Source of the DNA: Cyanobacteriota bacterium
Lineage (GTDB): Bacteria; Cyanobacteriota; Vampirovibrionia; Vampirovibrionales; Vampirovibrionaceae
Assembly (NCBI GenBank): GCA_019751815.1
Contig: JAIEMW010000004.1
Location: forward strand, 105,933 to 169,932
Direction: 5' to 3'
DNA: 64,000 nucleotides
This document shows positions 45,068 through 54,343 of the stretch, one piece after another (within the stretch, counting starts at the first letter, position 1; the number at the start of each line of letters is the position of its first letter). A model generated the notes under the pieces. It was given only the letters and a program-made list of their open reading frames with translations, did no database searches and was not told the DNA's origin. The position numbers and the translations under genes are program-made.

Positions 45068-45730
45068 GTGTCATACTATGGATTCAATACCACAAGAATG
45101 AATTATGCTCCGAATTATGCTCAATTTGGTGCTGGCTATGGGAACAACAGCAACACCTTTGCCATGAACCCCTATGCTCGCTTTGGCAATTTCGGCGGTG
45201 GCATGCCTCAAAATACCAACGAGGGCTTGTTCCAATTGCTGAACGCGCTATTCTCATCTACGGGCAGGCCCGTCAATGGCTATCACCGCCATAGCCGGCC
45301 GAAACCTGCTGCTCCTGCTCCAGTTGTAACACCAGCACCGACAGTAACACCGGCTCCCGCTGTCACAACTCCCCCATCGGGTACAATAAAACCCAACAAT
45401 GAACTAACCCCATGGCATGTCTGGGCGCTTAGCCAGGCCAACACATGGATAAACTCTGCCGATACAAACCACGACGGCCGGATTCAGCGCGATGAGTATG
45501 CCACGCAATGGGCGCAGCATACGGGTGGTACTATCGATGGAGGCCGCACAGCGTTCGAACATCTGAATCAAGATCACAAACCCGATGCAGGTCTCAGAGA
45601 AATTGCCACTGCCTTCTTAGCGTATCAACGCTCTGGTCTGTCTGCGGTGCAATTTAACACCGCTCTGGGCAACAATAACGCCAACATCGTCCAGTCTGTT
45701 GCCGATGCTTACGACAGCTTTGGTGGCTAA
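45068..45730 (+). CDS. Low-complexity protein with EF-hand
   Basis: A paralogue of the preceding gene, 23 bp downstream. The N terminus is Tyr/Asn/Gly-rich, then a Pro-rich linker with repeated PAPTVTPAP. The C-terminal domain carries a canonical 12-residue calcium loop DTNHDGRIQRDE and a second degenerate one (LNQDHKPDAGLRE). The role is unknown; a calcium-responsive structural or surface protein is plausible. The stop codon overlaps the bioB stop by 4 bp on the other strand. Confidence 0.7.
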   Translation: MSYYGFNTTRMNYAPNYAQFGAGYGNNSNTFAMNPYARFGNFGGGMPQNTNEGLFQLLNALFSSTGRPVNGYHRHSRPKPAAPAPVVTPAPTVTPAPAVTTPPSGTIKPNNELTPWHVWALSQANTWINSADTNHDGRIQRDEYATQWAQHTGGTIDGGRTAFEHLNQDHKPDAGLREIATAFLAYQRSGLSAVQFNTALGNNNANIVQSVADAYDSFGG

Positions 45731-46689
45731 TGGGCCACTAAATGAGCTGACTGAGGTTGAATGGCCAAATCCAGTTTCTGCAGCAAGGCGGCATCATCTG
45801 CAGCCTTGTTGTTGTCTGTGGTGAGAAGCTTTTCTCCACTAAAAATGGAGTTGGCTCCCGCGTAAAAGCACCAGGCCTGTGCTTCATCAGACAGGGTCAG
45901 CCGACCGGCTGAGAGCCTGATTTTAGCACCCGGCAAGGCCAGCCGTGTCACAGCAATGAGTCGGACTAACTCAAATGGGTCTACTGGCTGTTGGGGATTT
46001 TGGTCCGCCAAAGGGGTCCCAGAAACAGGCACCAGGCAATTAATCGGGACCGATTCAGGTGGCGTCTCCAGCTCGCACAAGGTGAGCAAAAATTCCAATC
46101 GTTGATCGATGGTTTCACCCATCCCCACAATGCCGCCGCAGCATACTTGAATCCCAGCGTCTGCCACATGCTTCAAGGTGTCGAGTCTGTCTTGAAAGGT
46201 CCGAGTGGTAATAATCTCGGGGTAAAAACTGGGGGCCGAATCAATATTGTGGTTATACGCAGTCAGTCCCGCTGCTTTTAGCTGAACCGCTTGTTCTGAA
46301 GTCAGCATGCCCAGAGTCACACAGGCTTCAACACCTTCACTCTGAACGGTCTTCACCAGCTCCAAAACATGCTCAAAAGCCTGTTGATGGGGTGGAGTCC
46401 GCCAGGCTGCTCCCATACAAAACCGAGAGGAACCGTTGGCCTTGGCTTCTAGCACTTGTCCCCGGATTTCTTCGACGGAGGGGAGATCCCACGTCTCGAT
46501 ACCGGTATTGTAGCGGGCACTTTGAGGACAATAGGCGCAGTCTTCTGGGCAATGACCTGATTTAATATTAGACAGTGTGCACAACTGTACTTCTCCAGCT
46601 GGAAAATACTGGCGGTGTAGCTGATGTGCCTGATTGACCAGGTCAAAAAAAGGCTGATGGTACCAAGCATGAAGGCGAGAAATACTCAT
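45727..46689 (-). CDS. bioB: Biotin synthase
   Basis: A radical SAM enzyme that inserts sulfur into dethiobiotin. The SAM cluster motif is CPEDCAYC, and the auxiliary cluster ligands are in later Cys/Arg positions (CVTLGM, CCGGIVGMGE, RLSAGR). The length of 320 residues is standard. It diverges from the gene at 46771. Confidence 0.96.
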   Translation of the reverse strand: MSISRLHAWYHQPFFDLVNQAHQLHRQYFPAGEVQLCTLSNIKSGHCPEDCAYCPQSARYNTGIETWDLPSVEEIRGQVLEAKANGSSRFCMGAAWRTPPHQQAFEHVLELVKTVQSEGVEACVTLGMLTSEQAVQLKAAGLTAYNHNIDSAPSFYPEIITTRTFQDRLDTLKHVADAGIQVCCGGIVGMGETIDQRLEFLLTLCELETPPESVPINCLVPVSGTPLADQNPQQPVDPFELVRLIAVTRLALPGAKIRLSAGRLTLSDEAQAWCFYAGANSIFSGEKLLTTDNNKAADDAALLQKLDLAIQPQSAHLVAH

Positions 46690-46770
46690 CGCGGGTCGGC
46701 TCTCCTTTTAACACGTCTGGACACTGTAACACCGCACACACAAAATGAAAAGACCGTTTCAAGAATTCCA

Positions 46771-47421
46771 ATGAATCGGATGGCCTCCGAGGTTATACCT
46801 GATACAATGGGGCAAGAGTTCCGTTTTAATTCGTACAAGAGGCAAATGCCTCGGAAACTCCTGACTGCTATGGACTGTCATATCACATTACCAACCAAAG
46901 CCCGTCGTTGGTACGACCAAGATCCGACCTGTATTCGGATGGTATTGGTTATTCGGGAAATTTCACAGCCCGAAATTCGAGAAGCCTCCTCTCGCCTGCT
47001 CTTGCAAATGGCTGAGAAAATCCTGCATCAAATTCAACAAAATACACGCGGGGGGCCTGTTTCACTGGGGCTGCCAGCGATTCAAGAACTTTTTCTGTCC
47101 CGCCGCGAACAACGCCGGTGGTACGATATTGAACCCACCCTGAAAAAAGCTGTTGGTACCCTATATAGCCTGCCTTCTGTGGGGCTTTCCGCACTGGCCT
47201 TCCAGTTGACAGACACGATGGAGCTTCTGATGATATACTCCTATGCCTGTCAGCGATTGGATCAGCCTCCAACCGCCGAAGATCTGACCGAAATTATTAA
47301 AACAACCCTATTTGAAGGGCGAGATATCGCCGAAGACTTGCTGACCAATATTATTGGTCAAGATATTTTTGAAACACTCAACTGGGAGCTTCAGCAAGCC
47401 GCATTGGGTGAAAAAGAATAA
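46771..47421 (+). CDS. Uncharacterised helical protein
   Basis: Not recognised. The protein is soluble and mostly helical. RRWYD occurs twice (in ARRWYDQDPT and RRWYDIEPT), about 65 residues apart, each followed by a similar segment, which suggests an internal repeat. Several ATGs (46771, 46780, 46807, 46846) could be the start, and AAGAGG near 46846 is the best ribosome site. Its stop codon abuts that of the next, opposing gene. Confidence 0.6.
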   Translation: MNRMASEVIPDTMGQEFRFNSYKRQMPRKLLTAMDCHITLPTKARRWYDQDPTCIRMVLVIREISQPEIREASSRLLLQMAEKILHQIQQNTRGGPVSLGLPAIQELFLSRREQRRWYDIEPTLKKAVGTLYSLPSVGLSALAFQLTDTMELLMIYSYACQRLDQPPTAEDLTEIIKTTLFEGRDIAEDLLTNIIGQDIFETLNWELQQAALGEKE

Positions 47422-47679
47422 CTAGGGGATAAATAAAACCACATCCTGCCAGTAGCTGGTCTCAATTTCCACGCGCTTGAGAAGCCCGTCTTTACCGGCC
47501 TGAGCCAACAGGTCTAGAAAGGAAAACTCTTCCTCAGGCGAAAGTCCGTTTTCGCCGTATAAACAAAGATATAAACGACACCGATCGAGCGGCGGTGCCT
47601 TATCCACGCGGGTGGCGTGTTCAATCAGTGATTGAAAACGAGTGTAGAAAGTGTCCCAGTCTGGATGCTCAGTGTTCAT
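47422..47679 (-). CDS. Small acidic protein (85 aa)
   Basis: Not recognised. It contains CRLYLCLYGENGLSPEEEF and ends VVLFIP. No membrane segment is visible. It lies 34 bp downstream of csaB on the same strand and may be cotranscribed. Confidence 0.55.
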   Translation of the reverse strand: MNTEHPDWDTFYTRFQSLIEHATRVDKAPPLDRCRLYLCLYGENGLSPEEEFSFLDLLAQAGKDGLLKRVEIETSYWQDVVLFIP

Positions 47680-47713
47680 GATTGAATCTCGAATATTCTC
47701 TAAATTCTAATCT

Positions 47714-48841
47714 CTATTTTTGGAAAACCGTGTGTTGAACAGCTTGGTCCAATAGCGCGTCCAAGCCCTCCAGACTTATCTTGGCCTGTTCCTTCAGTAG
47801 TGCAATGTCGGGGGAAGGGTATTGCTGATAGTAACGATGAATCACCGCTTCGTCTAGGTATTCCAGATTTTTGACTTCGCAGCCTTGCAGCCCCAGTGAA
47901 GAAATGAGACTCTGTACCTTGGGATCGTAAATAAGTCCATAAACAGGAACCCCCATCAGCAATGCCAAAAGCAAGCTGTGATAGCGCATACCGAATAAGA
48001 AATCGCATTGTCCAATAGTAGTCACTACTTCAGCTGGATCTACCCAATCACACACATCACCGCCGGCAGCCTTCATCTTAGCCTGGAAGCTTTTGAGTAA
48101 GGGCTCATCTTGATTATTCTGAAATGGCAAGAGTAAAAACCGCACAGGTTTGGAAGAATCGCTCACCCAACGAAGACAAAATTGAACAAAGGCATCGAGC
48201 CCGTCACTGGTGAGATCTTTGCAAGGCCGCAGTGACAGGCCAATATAAAAGGCCTTGGTGGCACCCAGTTGATTGATCTTGCGTCCGTCTGTTTCAAGCA
48301 GCCAGACTGGATCTGCACAAATAGTGGGCATTTTACCGGCAAGCCGGCGAACTATTTGGGCACTCTGTTTATCCCGCACACTCACCTGGTCAGCTGCTTG
48401 GAGAGCCAACTGAGTAATCAGTCTGGTAAAAGCACCGGTTAAGGGGCCCACCCCCTGACTCCAAAACAGAACCGGGACTTTCAAAAATTTGGCGATTAAA
48501 ATCAAGCCCCCGTAGTAAAAGGGGCTAAGCGGCCCGGACACATCCTGAAAGAGTCCGCCTCCGCCACTTATTAGGAGTGTGGCTTGGGAGAGGCAGTCCA
48601 GGATATCGATAACATTTTTACGGTCCAGGGCACGAACCCCATATGTAAGGGCTGTTTTTTCAGGCTGCCCGGACAGAACCGTTATCTGAACTTGGCGGCG
48701 TTTTAGCTCTTGTAGCAACACTTGCAGTATCAGCTCATCACCCAAGTTGTCAAAGCCGTAATACCCTGATATCACAACGTGTGGCTGGCTATCAGGATAT
48801 ATTGCTGTCATTGCTTTCTCACTGACTGGACTGTTCATCAT
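47714..48841 (-). CDS. csaB: Polysaccharide pyruvyl transferase (CsaB type)
   Basis: Adds pyruvyl groups to cell-wall polysaccharide, which in other bacteria anchors SLH-domain proteins. The N-terminal GYYGFDNLGDELIL, GGGGLFQD and C-terminal FGMRYHSLLLALLMGVPVYG are typical of the CsaB family. The start (48841 or 48838) overlaps the rfbD stop (ATGATGA), so the two are probably translationally coupled. Confidence 0.88.
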   Translation of the reverse strand: MMNSPVSEKAMTAIYPDSQPHVVISGYYGFDNLGDELILQVLLQELKRRQVQITVLSGQPEKTALTYGVRALDRKNVIDILDCLSQATLLISGGGGLFQDVSGPLSPFYYGGLILIAKFLKVPVLFWSQGVGPLTGAFTRLITQLALQAADQVSVRDKQSAQIVRRLAGKMPTICADPVWLLETDGRKINQLGATKAFYIGLSLRPCKDLTSDGLDAFVQFCLRWVSDSSKPVRFLLLPFQNNQDEPLLKSFQAKMKAAGGDVCDWVDPAEVVTTIGQCDFLFGMRYHSLLLALLMGVPVYGLIYDPKVQSLISSLGLQGCEVKNLEYLDEAVIHRYYQQYPSPDIALLKEQAKISLEGLDALLDQAVQHTVFQK

Positions 48842-49689
48842 GCTTGTCCCATTAAATACTGTTCTAAGTAGCCTTGCAGTGAGGTTTCCCAGGTTGGAAC
48901 CACCAAAGGAGTTGGATCTAAAACCGAGTAGGAGGGTCGCTTTGCGGGTGCTGAAAATGAACTCCCCAACACGGGCCGGATATGATCTACTGACAGACCC
49001 GCATTTTGGCAAATCCGAACAGCCTGATCGAAGCGGCTGACTGATCCAGCATCCGCCGCATGATAAATACCAAAAGCACCTGAGGTCATGATGTTTTCAA
49101 TCATCGCACACAAACTACCTGTCCAGGTAGGAGAGCCTATCCAATCCTGAACCACAGGGATTTCTCGGCCTTGGCGTGCGGCCTCCAACACAAATTGCAC
49201 AAAATTATGACCGTATTGACCGTAGAGCCAGCTGGTACGAACAATATAATACATTTCAAGATGTTCTTGAACAGCTAACTCACCGTAGTATTTGGATTTT
49301 CCGTAAATACTAATCGGATTAGGGCGGTCGTTTGAGAGATAGGGTGTTTTCTGCTCCCCGTCAAACACGTAGTCAGTACTAATATAGACAAAAATACAGT
49401 CCAAGGCTTTGGCCATTTGTACCAGCGTGTGTGTGCCGTCCTTGTTAATACTCATGGCCAGTTCAGGCGCACCTTCCGCCTTGTCTACCTGAGTATAGGC
49501 GGCGGCATGCAAGATGATATCCGGCTGAAACAAGGCCACTTGCTCAAACAGTTCTGTGTAATTTCCCAGTAAATTAAACCCTGCACTGCTTGGCGTGGCC
49601 ACATCATACCCTTTGGCCTTAAGGTATGCTGCCAGATCACGGCCTAACATGCCGTGTCCTCCCGTCAGCCAGATGCGCTTGAGTGACAA
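48838..49689 (-). CDS. rfbD: dTDP-4-dehydrorhamnose reductase
   Basis: The last step of dTDP-rhamnose synthesis. The start is TTG 49689, with AAGGAG 6 nt upstream. The NAD(P) loop GGHGMLGRDLA, FVYISTDYVFDG and YGKSKYYGE (Tyr-x3-Lys) are present. It follows rfbB. Confidence 0.92.
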   Translation of the reverse strand: MSLKRIWLTGGHGMLGRDLAAYLKAKGYDVATPSSAGFNLLGNYTELFEQVALFQPDIILHAAAYTQVDKAEGAPELAMSINKDGTHTLVQMAKALDCIFVYISTDYVFDGEQKTPYLSNDRPNPISIYGKSKYYGELAVQEHLEMYYIVRTSWLYGQYGHNFVQFVLEAARQGREIPVVQDWIGSPTWTGSLCAMIENIMTSGAFGIYHAADAGSVSRFDQAVRICQNAGLSVDHIRPVLGSSFSAPAKRPSYSVLDPTPLVVPTWETSLQGYLEQYLMGQA

Positions 49690-49715
49690 ATCACACTCCT
49701 TTTCCTACGTGCCCG

Positions 49716-50768
49716 TTACTTGCTCGATCTTGCAGCAACAGTTTGGGTCTCTCGTGCTAAGCGTTGCTCCAATCGACGAACCCATTCCGGATTCTTTCCG
49801 TACCAGAGAATGGTTTCTTCCAATCCTTGATCAAAATTCACGGTGGGCTGCCAGCCGAGTTGTGTTTGAATCTTATTGCTATCAATCGCATAGCGACGGT
49901 CATGCCCGAGCCTGTCTTCCACAAAAGTAATCAGAGACTCTGGCTTGTCTAAAGTCTGCAAAATGCACTTGGTAATGCTGAGATTGGATTGCTCATTATT
50001 GGCACCAATATTGTAAATCTCGCCGGGTTGTCCTTGATTCATCACCAGGGCCAGTGCCCGGTTATGATCGCTGACATGAATCCAGTCCCGGACATTCAGC
50101 CCGTCTCCGTAAACCGGCAGTTGCTTTCCCGCCATGGCATTCAGCACAAAGCGAGGAATTAACTTTTCTGGATACTGATAGGGGCCGTAGTTGTTGGAAC
50201 ACCGGGTGATGCACACCGGAAGCCCGTAGGTCTTGAAATAGCTCATCACCAACAAATCGGCCGAAGTTTTACTGGCAGAGTAAGGACTACTGGGATCCAG
50301 CGGCGAAGTTTCCGTAAAGGCACCTGTCGACCCCAAACTACCGTAGACTTCATCTGTTGAAACCTGAATAAATTTTTGAATCCCCGCCAGACGAGCAGCC
50401 TCCAGCAGGGTTTGTGTGCCAACGACATTGGTACTGATAAACACATCGGGACCGTCAATACTTCGGTCCACATGGGTTTGAGCCGCGATATTCACACAGA
50501 TATCCACCCGATTCATCAGCGAGCGCACCAGGGCTTTGTCGGTGATATCGCCGTGGATAAATTCGTAGCGGGGATGCCCCTCTATGCTGGATAAGTTGTC
50601 AAGATTACCGGCATACGTGAGCAAATCAAGGTTAACAATGCTGGTCTGAGGCTCGTTTTCGAGAATATAACGGACAAACCAACTGCCAATAAAGCCGGCA
50701 CCACCAGTAACCAGTAGGGTCCGTTTGGGTGTTGAAGGCGTTAATGAGGATGCGGCAGTATCGTTCAC
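49716..50768 (-). CDS. rfbB: dTDP-glucose 4,6-dehydratase
   Basis: Makes dTDP-4-keto-6-deoxyglucose. TGGAGFIGSWFVRY is the cofactor loop, VSTDEVYGSLG and YSASKTSADL carry the catalytic Thr/Asp/Glu and Tyr/Lys, and NNYGPYQYPEKLIPRF is the family signature. The length of 350 residues is standard. rfbA is not in this window. Confidence 0.96.
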   Translation of the reverse strand: MNDTAASSLTPSTPKRTLLVTGGAGFIGSWFVRYILENEPQTSIVNLDLLTYAGNLDNLSSIEGHPRYEFIHGDITDKALVRSLMNRVDICVNIAAQTHVDRSIDGPDVFISTNVVGTQTLLEAARLAGIQKFIQVSTDEVYGSLGSTGAFTETSPLDPSSPYSASKTSADLLVMSYFKTYGLPVCITRCSNNYGPYQYPEKLIPRFVLNAMAGKQLPVYGDGLNVRDWIHVSDHNRALALVMNQGQPGEIYNIGANNEQSNLSITKCILQTLDKPESLITFVEDRLGHDRRYAIDSNKIQTQLGWQPTVNFDQGLEETILWYGKNPEWVRRLEQRLARETQTVAARSSK

Positions 50769-50814
50769 TGTTTTAGCCTAATCTTTTCAGACGTTTTCTT
50801 CAGCTTGTTTTCTA

Positions 50815-51306
50815 TCAGCCATCTTTACGTGCCCAGTCGTAAGGCACGTCATTGTCATGGGGATCCACTCTAAACTCATCAGGCACTTGATAATTATAGG
50901 TCTGATCAGGCACATTCACTACCAAAGAGTGGGGAGCGTGACACCCTTTAAACCCATGGAGCACTTTGGTGGGAATTTGCACCAACATGGGATTGCGTTC
51001 GCCAATAAAAAACTCGTTAATGAGGCCGTAGGTCGGAGAATCTTCACGACAGTCGTACAGCACCAGTTTAATAAGCCCATAAACGCAGATAAAATTATCG
51101 ACTTGATTGTCGTGATAATGCCAGGCTTTCACCACACCATCATTCACTGCGGTGAGGTAGGTTTGCCCAAACCCTTTAAAAATAGGGTCGTCACTGCGGA
51201 GCATTTCCATCAAATAGCCGCGCTCATCGACAATGGGTTTGAGAAGCTTTGTCTCAACGCCCTCGATTCGCTGCTTGGTAGGGATTTTGAAAGCAACTTT
51301 TTCCAT
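50815..51306 (-). CDS. dTDP-4-dehydrorhamnose 3,5-epimerase-like protein
   Basis: A cupin-fold protein related to RfbC. It contains DERGYLMEM, WHYHDNQVDNFICV and VLHGFKG, with the His pair of the active site. It is shorter (163 residues) and more diverged than typical RfbC, so the exact sugar is uncertain. ATG 51306 is preferred over TTG 51357. Confidence 0.8.
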   Translation of the reverse strand: MEKVAFKIPTKQRIEGVETKLLKPIVDERGYLMEMLRSDDPIFKGFGQTYLTAVNDGVVKAWHYHDNQVDNFICVYGLIKLVLYDCREDSPTYGLINEFFIGERNPMLVQIPTKVLHGFKGCHAPHSLVVNVPDQTYNYQVPDEFRVDPHDNDVPYDWARKDG

Positions 51307-51370
51307 GCTGGTCACTGTATCATTCTTGCGTTCGAGAAACAAGCCGTGCAAAAACAAGCCCTGCTTATCA

Positions 51371-52414
51371 TTAGGCCGACTGTTTCAGTAAAGCGTCCAG
51401 CTGATCCATAATCGCCTGAGGTGCCACGTAAAACATATTTAAATGACTCGCCCCGTTCACCCGGAGAAACCGTTTGTGCTCTGCTTGCTTGGCCGCCTGA
51501 AACAAGGATTTGCCCATCTCATACGGCACCAATGAATCCTGCGTGCCGTGGCATACTAACAGTGGCTGAGTAATTTGCCCAATCCTATCTATCGACGGGT
51601 AGCGCTGTTCCATATGGGCTTCTGCATTAAATACCCACTTGGGTATAAAAAACCGTTCCTTCACCCGACTCACCACATCTGTCAGCCGGGTAAAAGAAGA
51701 AACCACCACCAGCGCCCGGTACGGAAGTTGAGTCTGACTGGCCACATTCAGTACCACGGCCCCGCCTAAGGAGTTCCCCATTAAAATCTGCTGATCAAAC
51801 GGAACCCGCCGAGCACGGAGCAAATAGCGACTTGCCGCTTCAAGATCCTGAGTCAATCCCACTTCTGAAGGCTTGCCCTCGCTTTTTCCATAGCCCCGGT
51901 AATCAAACCCCATATACCCATAGCCTCGTTTAAGAAGTGCTCGGATGACATCTTCCGTGTCTTCCATAATGGCGTTCATCCCTTGGGCGTATAATACTGT
52001 TGGCATCCCGGGTTTACTGGGTGGGGCATACCAACCGGTAAGCTTGGTTCCGTCCAATGACTGAAATCGAATTTCGGTGAGTTTTTTGCTCAGAGAAGCG
52101 TCGCGAAGATTGGCCAGTGAGGAAACCCCTTTGGCGTTGTAGAGAAGGGCCGCCTCAACCCGTTTATGAACGGCTTTTACTGGGAAAAAAGAGGCCAACA
52201 CAACCATCGCCATAATCTTGAGTGCCACCCAAGCTTTTAAAATGATGGTTCTCAGCCGCGGCCATAGTCGCCACTTGGAGACGGGCTCATCTGGCGGGAT
52301 AGGACCACCCCTGTTGACAGTGGCAGCTCGGCTCGCCCCAAAGCAAAACTGACTCCGGGGGAACTGGTAGCGGAGGGTCGGACGGGGGTTAATATTACTG
52401 GCAAAAGGCATCAT
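51371..52414 (-). CDS. Alpha/beta hydrolase with N-terminal FG tag and membrane segment
   Basis: A serine hydrolase fold: nucleophile in GNSLGGAV, catalytic Asp in GTQDSLVPYE, His in GASHLNMF. The region before the hydrolase has QFCFGAS and then a hydrophobic helix of about 20 residues, so it is probably membrane-anchored. The start is uncertain among 52453, 52432 and 52414. It diverges from rpiB. Confidence 0.8.
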   Translation of the reverse strand: MMPFASNINPRPTLRYQFPRSQFCFGASRAATVNRGGPIPPDEPVSKWRLWPRLRTIILKAWVALKIMAMVVLASFFPVKAVHKRVEAALLYNAKGVSSLANLRDASLSKKLTEIRFQSLDGTKLTGWYAPPSKPGMPTVLYAQGMNAIMEDTEDVIRALLKRGYGYMGFDYRGYGKSEGKPSEVGLTQDLEAASRYLLRARRVPFDQQILMGNSLGGAVVLNVASQTQLPYRALVVVSSFTRLTDVVSRVKERFFIPKWVFNAEAHMEQRYPSIDRIGQITQPLLVCHGTQDSLVPYEMGKSLFQAAKQAEHKRFLRVNGASHLNMFYVAPQAIMDQLDALLKQSA

Positions 52415-52496
52415 TTCAAGAGTCTTTATCATCAGACATAAAAAAACCAACACACCCGATTAATTGACCCTAATATTTTCAATTGCCTCTCATGAA

Positions 52497-52524
52497 TTGC
52501 CTCTCTAGCTTCATTCGCTATAAG
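52497..52524 (+). promoter_or_regulatory. Promoter of rpiB-glyA-wecA
   Basis: TTGCCT (52497-52502) and TATAAG (52519-52524) are 16 bp apart, 28 bp before the rpiB ATG. The -35 lies in the second of two direct copies of AATTGCCTCTC (52480 and 52495). Confidence 0.45.
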
Positions 52525-52552
52525 ATAGTCCACAGATAAGTTTGAGGTTCCA

Positions 52553-53017
52553 ATGCCAACATTTCCTTTTGACACCCAAAAAATCATCCCCATTGGCAGC
52601 GATCATGCCGGCTTTGAACTCAAAAAGCACCTGATCCCGTATTTACAGGAAAAAGGCTTTATTATTGAGGATTTGGGCTGCTTTGATAGTTCTCGAGTGG
52701 ATTATCCCAGTGTTGCCAACGATGTGATGAGCGCCTTTAAACAATATAATAGTGAGCGGGCTATTTTATGCTGCGGTAGCGGCATTGGGATGGGGATAGC
52801 CGCCAATCGATTTTCATTTGCTCGCGCGGTCGTGGCCAACGATTTATTCTCAGCCAAAATGAGCCGGCGGCACAATAACAGTAATGTCCTGTGTCTGGGA
52901 GGACGTGTCCTGGGTTTAGATCTGGCCGTGGATATAGTAGATACATGGCTCAGCACCCCTTTTGACGGCGGCCGCCATGAATCCCGCGTCGCCTTACTCG
53001 CCAAGTCCCGTTCATAA
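52553..53017 (+). CDS. rpiB: Ribose 5-phosphate isomerase B
   Basis: Interconverts ribulose and ribose 5-phosphate. The motif SDHAGFELKKHL, ILCCGSGIGMGIAAN and the DVVNDLFSA-type region are RpiB landmarks. The length of 154 residues is normal. It is followed by glyA after 12 bp, so it is one operon. Confidence 0.95.
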   Translation: MPTFPFDTQKIIPIGSDHAGFELKKHLIPYLQEKGFIIEDLGCFDSSRVDYPSVANDVMSAFKQYNSERAILCCGSGIGMGIAANRFSFARAVVANDLFSAKMSRRHNNSNVLCLGGRVLGLDLAVDIVDTWLSTPFDGGRHESRVALLAKSRS

Positions 53018-53029
53018 GGAAACGATGTC

Positions 53030-54343
53030 ATGACGTTTAATAAGACGCTTAACTGGTTCAGTGCCCTACAAGAAACAGACCCTGCCGTCTATCAAGTACT
53101 GTTTCAAGAACTCTTACGGCAACAAACCACACTAGAGATGATTGCCAGTGAAAACTTCACCAGCACGCCCGTGATGCAGGCCATGGGCTCAGTGCTGACC
53201 AACAAATACGCAGAAGGGCTCCCGGGAAAACGGTATTACGGCGGCTGTGAGTTTGTGGATGAAGTCGAGCGCCTGGCAATTGACCGGGCTAAAGCCTTGT
53301 TTGGCTGCGATCATGTTAACGTGCAACCACACAGTGGTGCTCAAGCCAATATGGCCGCTTTTTTGGCGGCTGGACTCCAACCGGGCGATACCATTATGGG
53401 GATGAATTTATCCCACGGCGGCCATCTGACCCACGGATCTCCCGTTAATTTCTCTGGACTATTCTACCGTGTGGTTGATTACGGGGTGAACCCTGAAACG
53501 GGTCGTCTAGACATGCAGGCCATTGCAGATAAAGCCCGCAAAGAAAAGCCAAAATTACTGATCTGCGGGGCCAGTGCCTACGCAAGAACCATTGATTTTG
53601 AAGTATTCCGTGCTATTGCCGACGAGGTTGGAGCAGTTGTTTTAGCCGATGTCGCCCATATTGCAGGCCTCATTGCAACAGGGTTACATCCAAGTCCAAT
53701 CCCTCACTGCCAATTTGTGACTACCACCACACACAAAACACTACGAGGCCCTCGAGGCGGCATTATTATGTGCCAAGAACCATGGGCCAAAGCGGTAGAC
53801 AAGGCTGTCTTCCCTGGTCTTCAGGGTGGCCCTCTTATGCACGTGATTGCAGCCAAAGCCGTTGCCTTCCTGGAGGCCCTACAACCTGAGTTTAAGCAGT
53901 ATTCAACCCAGGTTGTCCTCAATGCTCAAACACTGGCCAGTACATTGATTGAGAATGGGGTGCCCATTGTCAGCGGCGGCACCGATAACCACCTGATGAT
54001 GTGCGATTTACGCAGCCTAAAACTAACGGGAAAAGCCGCACAAGCCTTGTTGGAAGAGATCTCTATCACTGCCAACAAAAACACCATCCCCAACGATCCT
54101 GAAAGCCCCTTTGTGACCAGCGGCATCCGACTTGGCTCTCCCGCACTCACCTCTCGTGGGTTTGATGCCCGTGCCTTTGAGGCTGTCGGTCATATTATTG
54201 CAGACGGTCTCCAGCAAAAATCGCCACAGGCGTCTCTAATAAAGCGGGTTCAAGAACTAACAGAACAATTTCCGCTATACCCAGAACTGAGCCCGTATTT
54301 TAATCCTCAAGATATTCAACAAGCGGAGGCGCTTCGCCATTAA
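53030..54343 (+). CDS. glyA: Serine hydroxymethyltransferase
   Basis: A PLP enzyme converting serine and tetrahydrofolate to glycine and methylene-THF. The PLP lysine is in [14 protein letters not shown], and [11 protein letters not shown] and ENFTS are present. The length of 437 residues is standard. The stop codon overlaps the start of the next gene. Confidence 0.97.
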   Translation: MTFNKTLNWFSALQETDPAVYQVLFQELLRQQTTLEMIASENFTSTPVMQAMGSVLTNKYAEGLPGKRYYGGCEFVDEVERLAIDRAKALFGCDHVNVQPHSGAQANMAAFLAAGLQPGDTIMGMNLSHGGHLTHGSPVNFSGLFYRVVDYGVNPETGRLDMQAIADKARKEKPKLLICGASAYARTIDFEVFRAIADEVGAVVLADVAHIAGLIATGLHPSPIPHCQFVTTTTHKTLRGPRGGIIMCQEPWAKAVDKAVFPGLQGGPLMHVIAAKAVAFLEALQPEFKQYSTQVVLNAQTLASTLIENGVPIVSGGTDNHLMMCDLRSLKLTGKAAQALLEEISITANKNTIPNDPESPFVTSGIRLGSPALTSRGFDARAFEAVGHIIADGLQQKSPQASLIKRVQELTEQFPLYPELSPYFNPQDIQQAEALRH

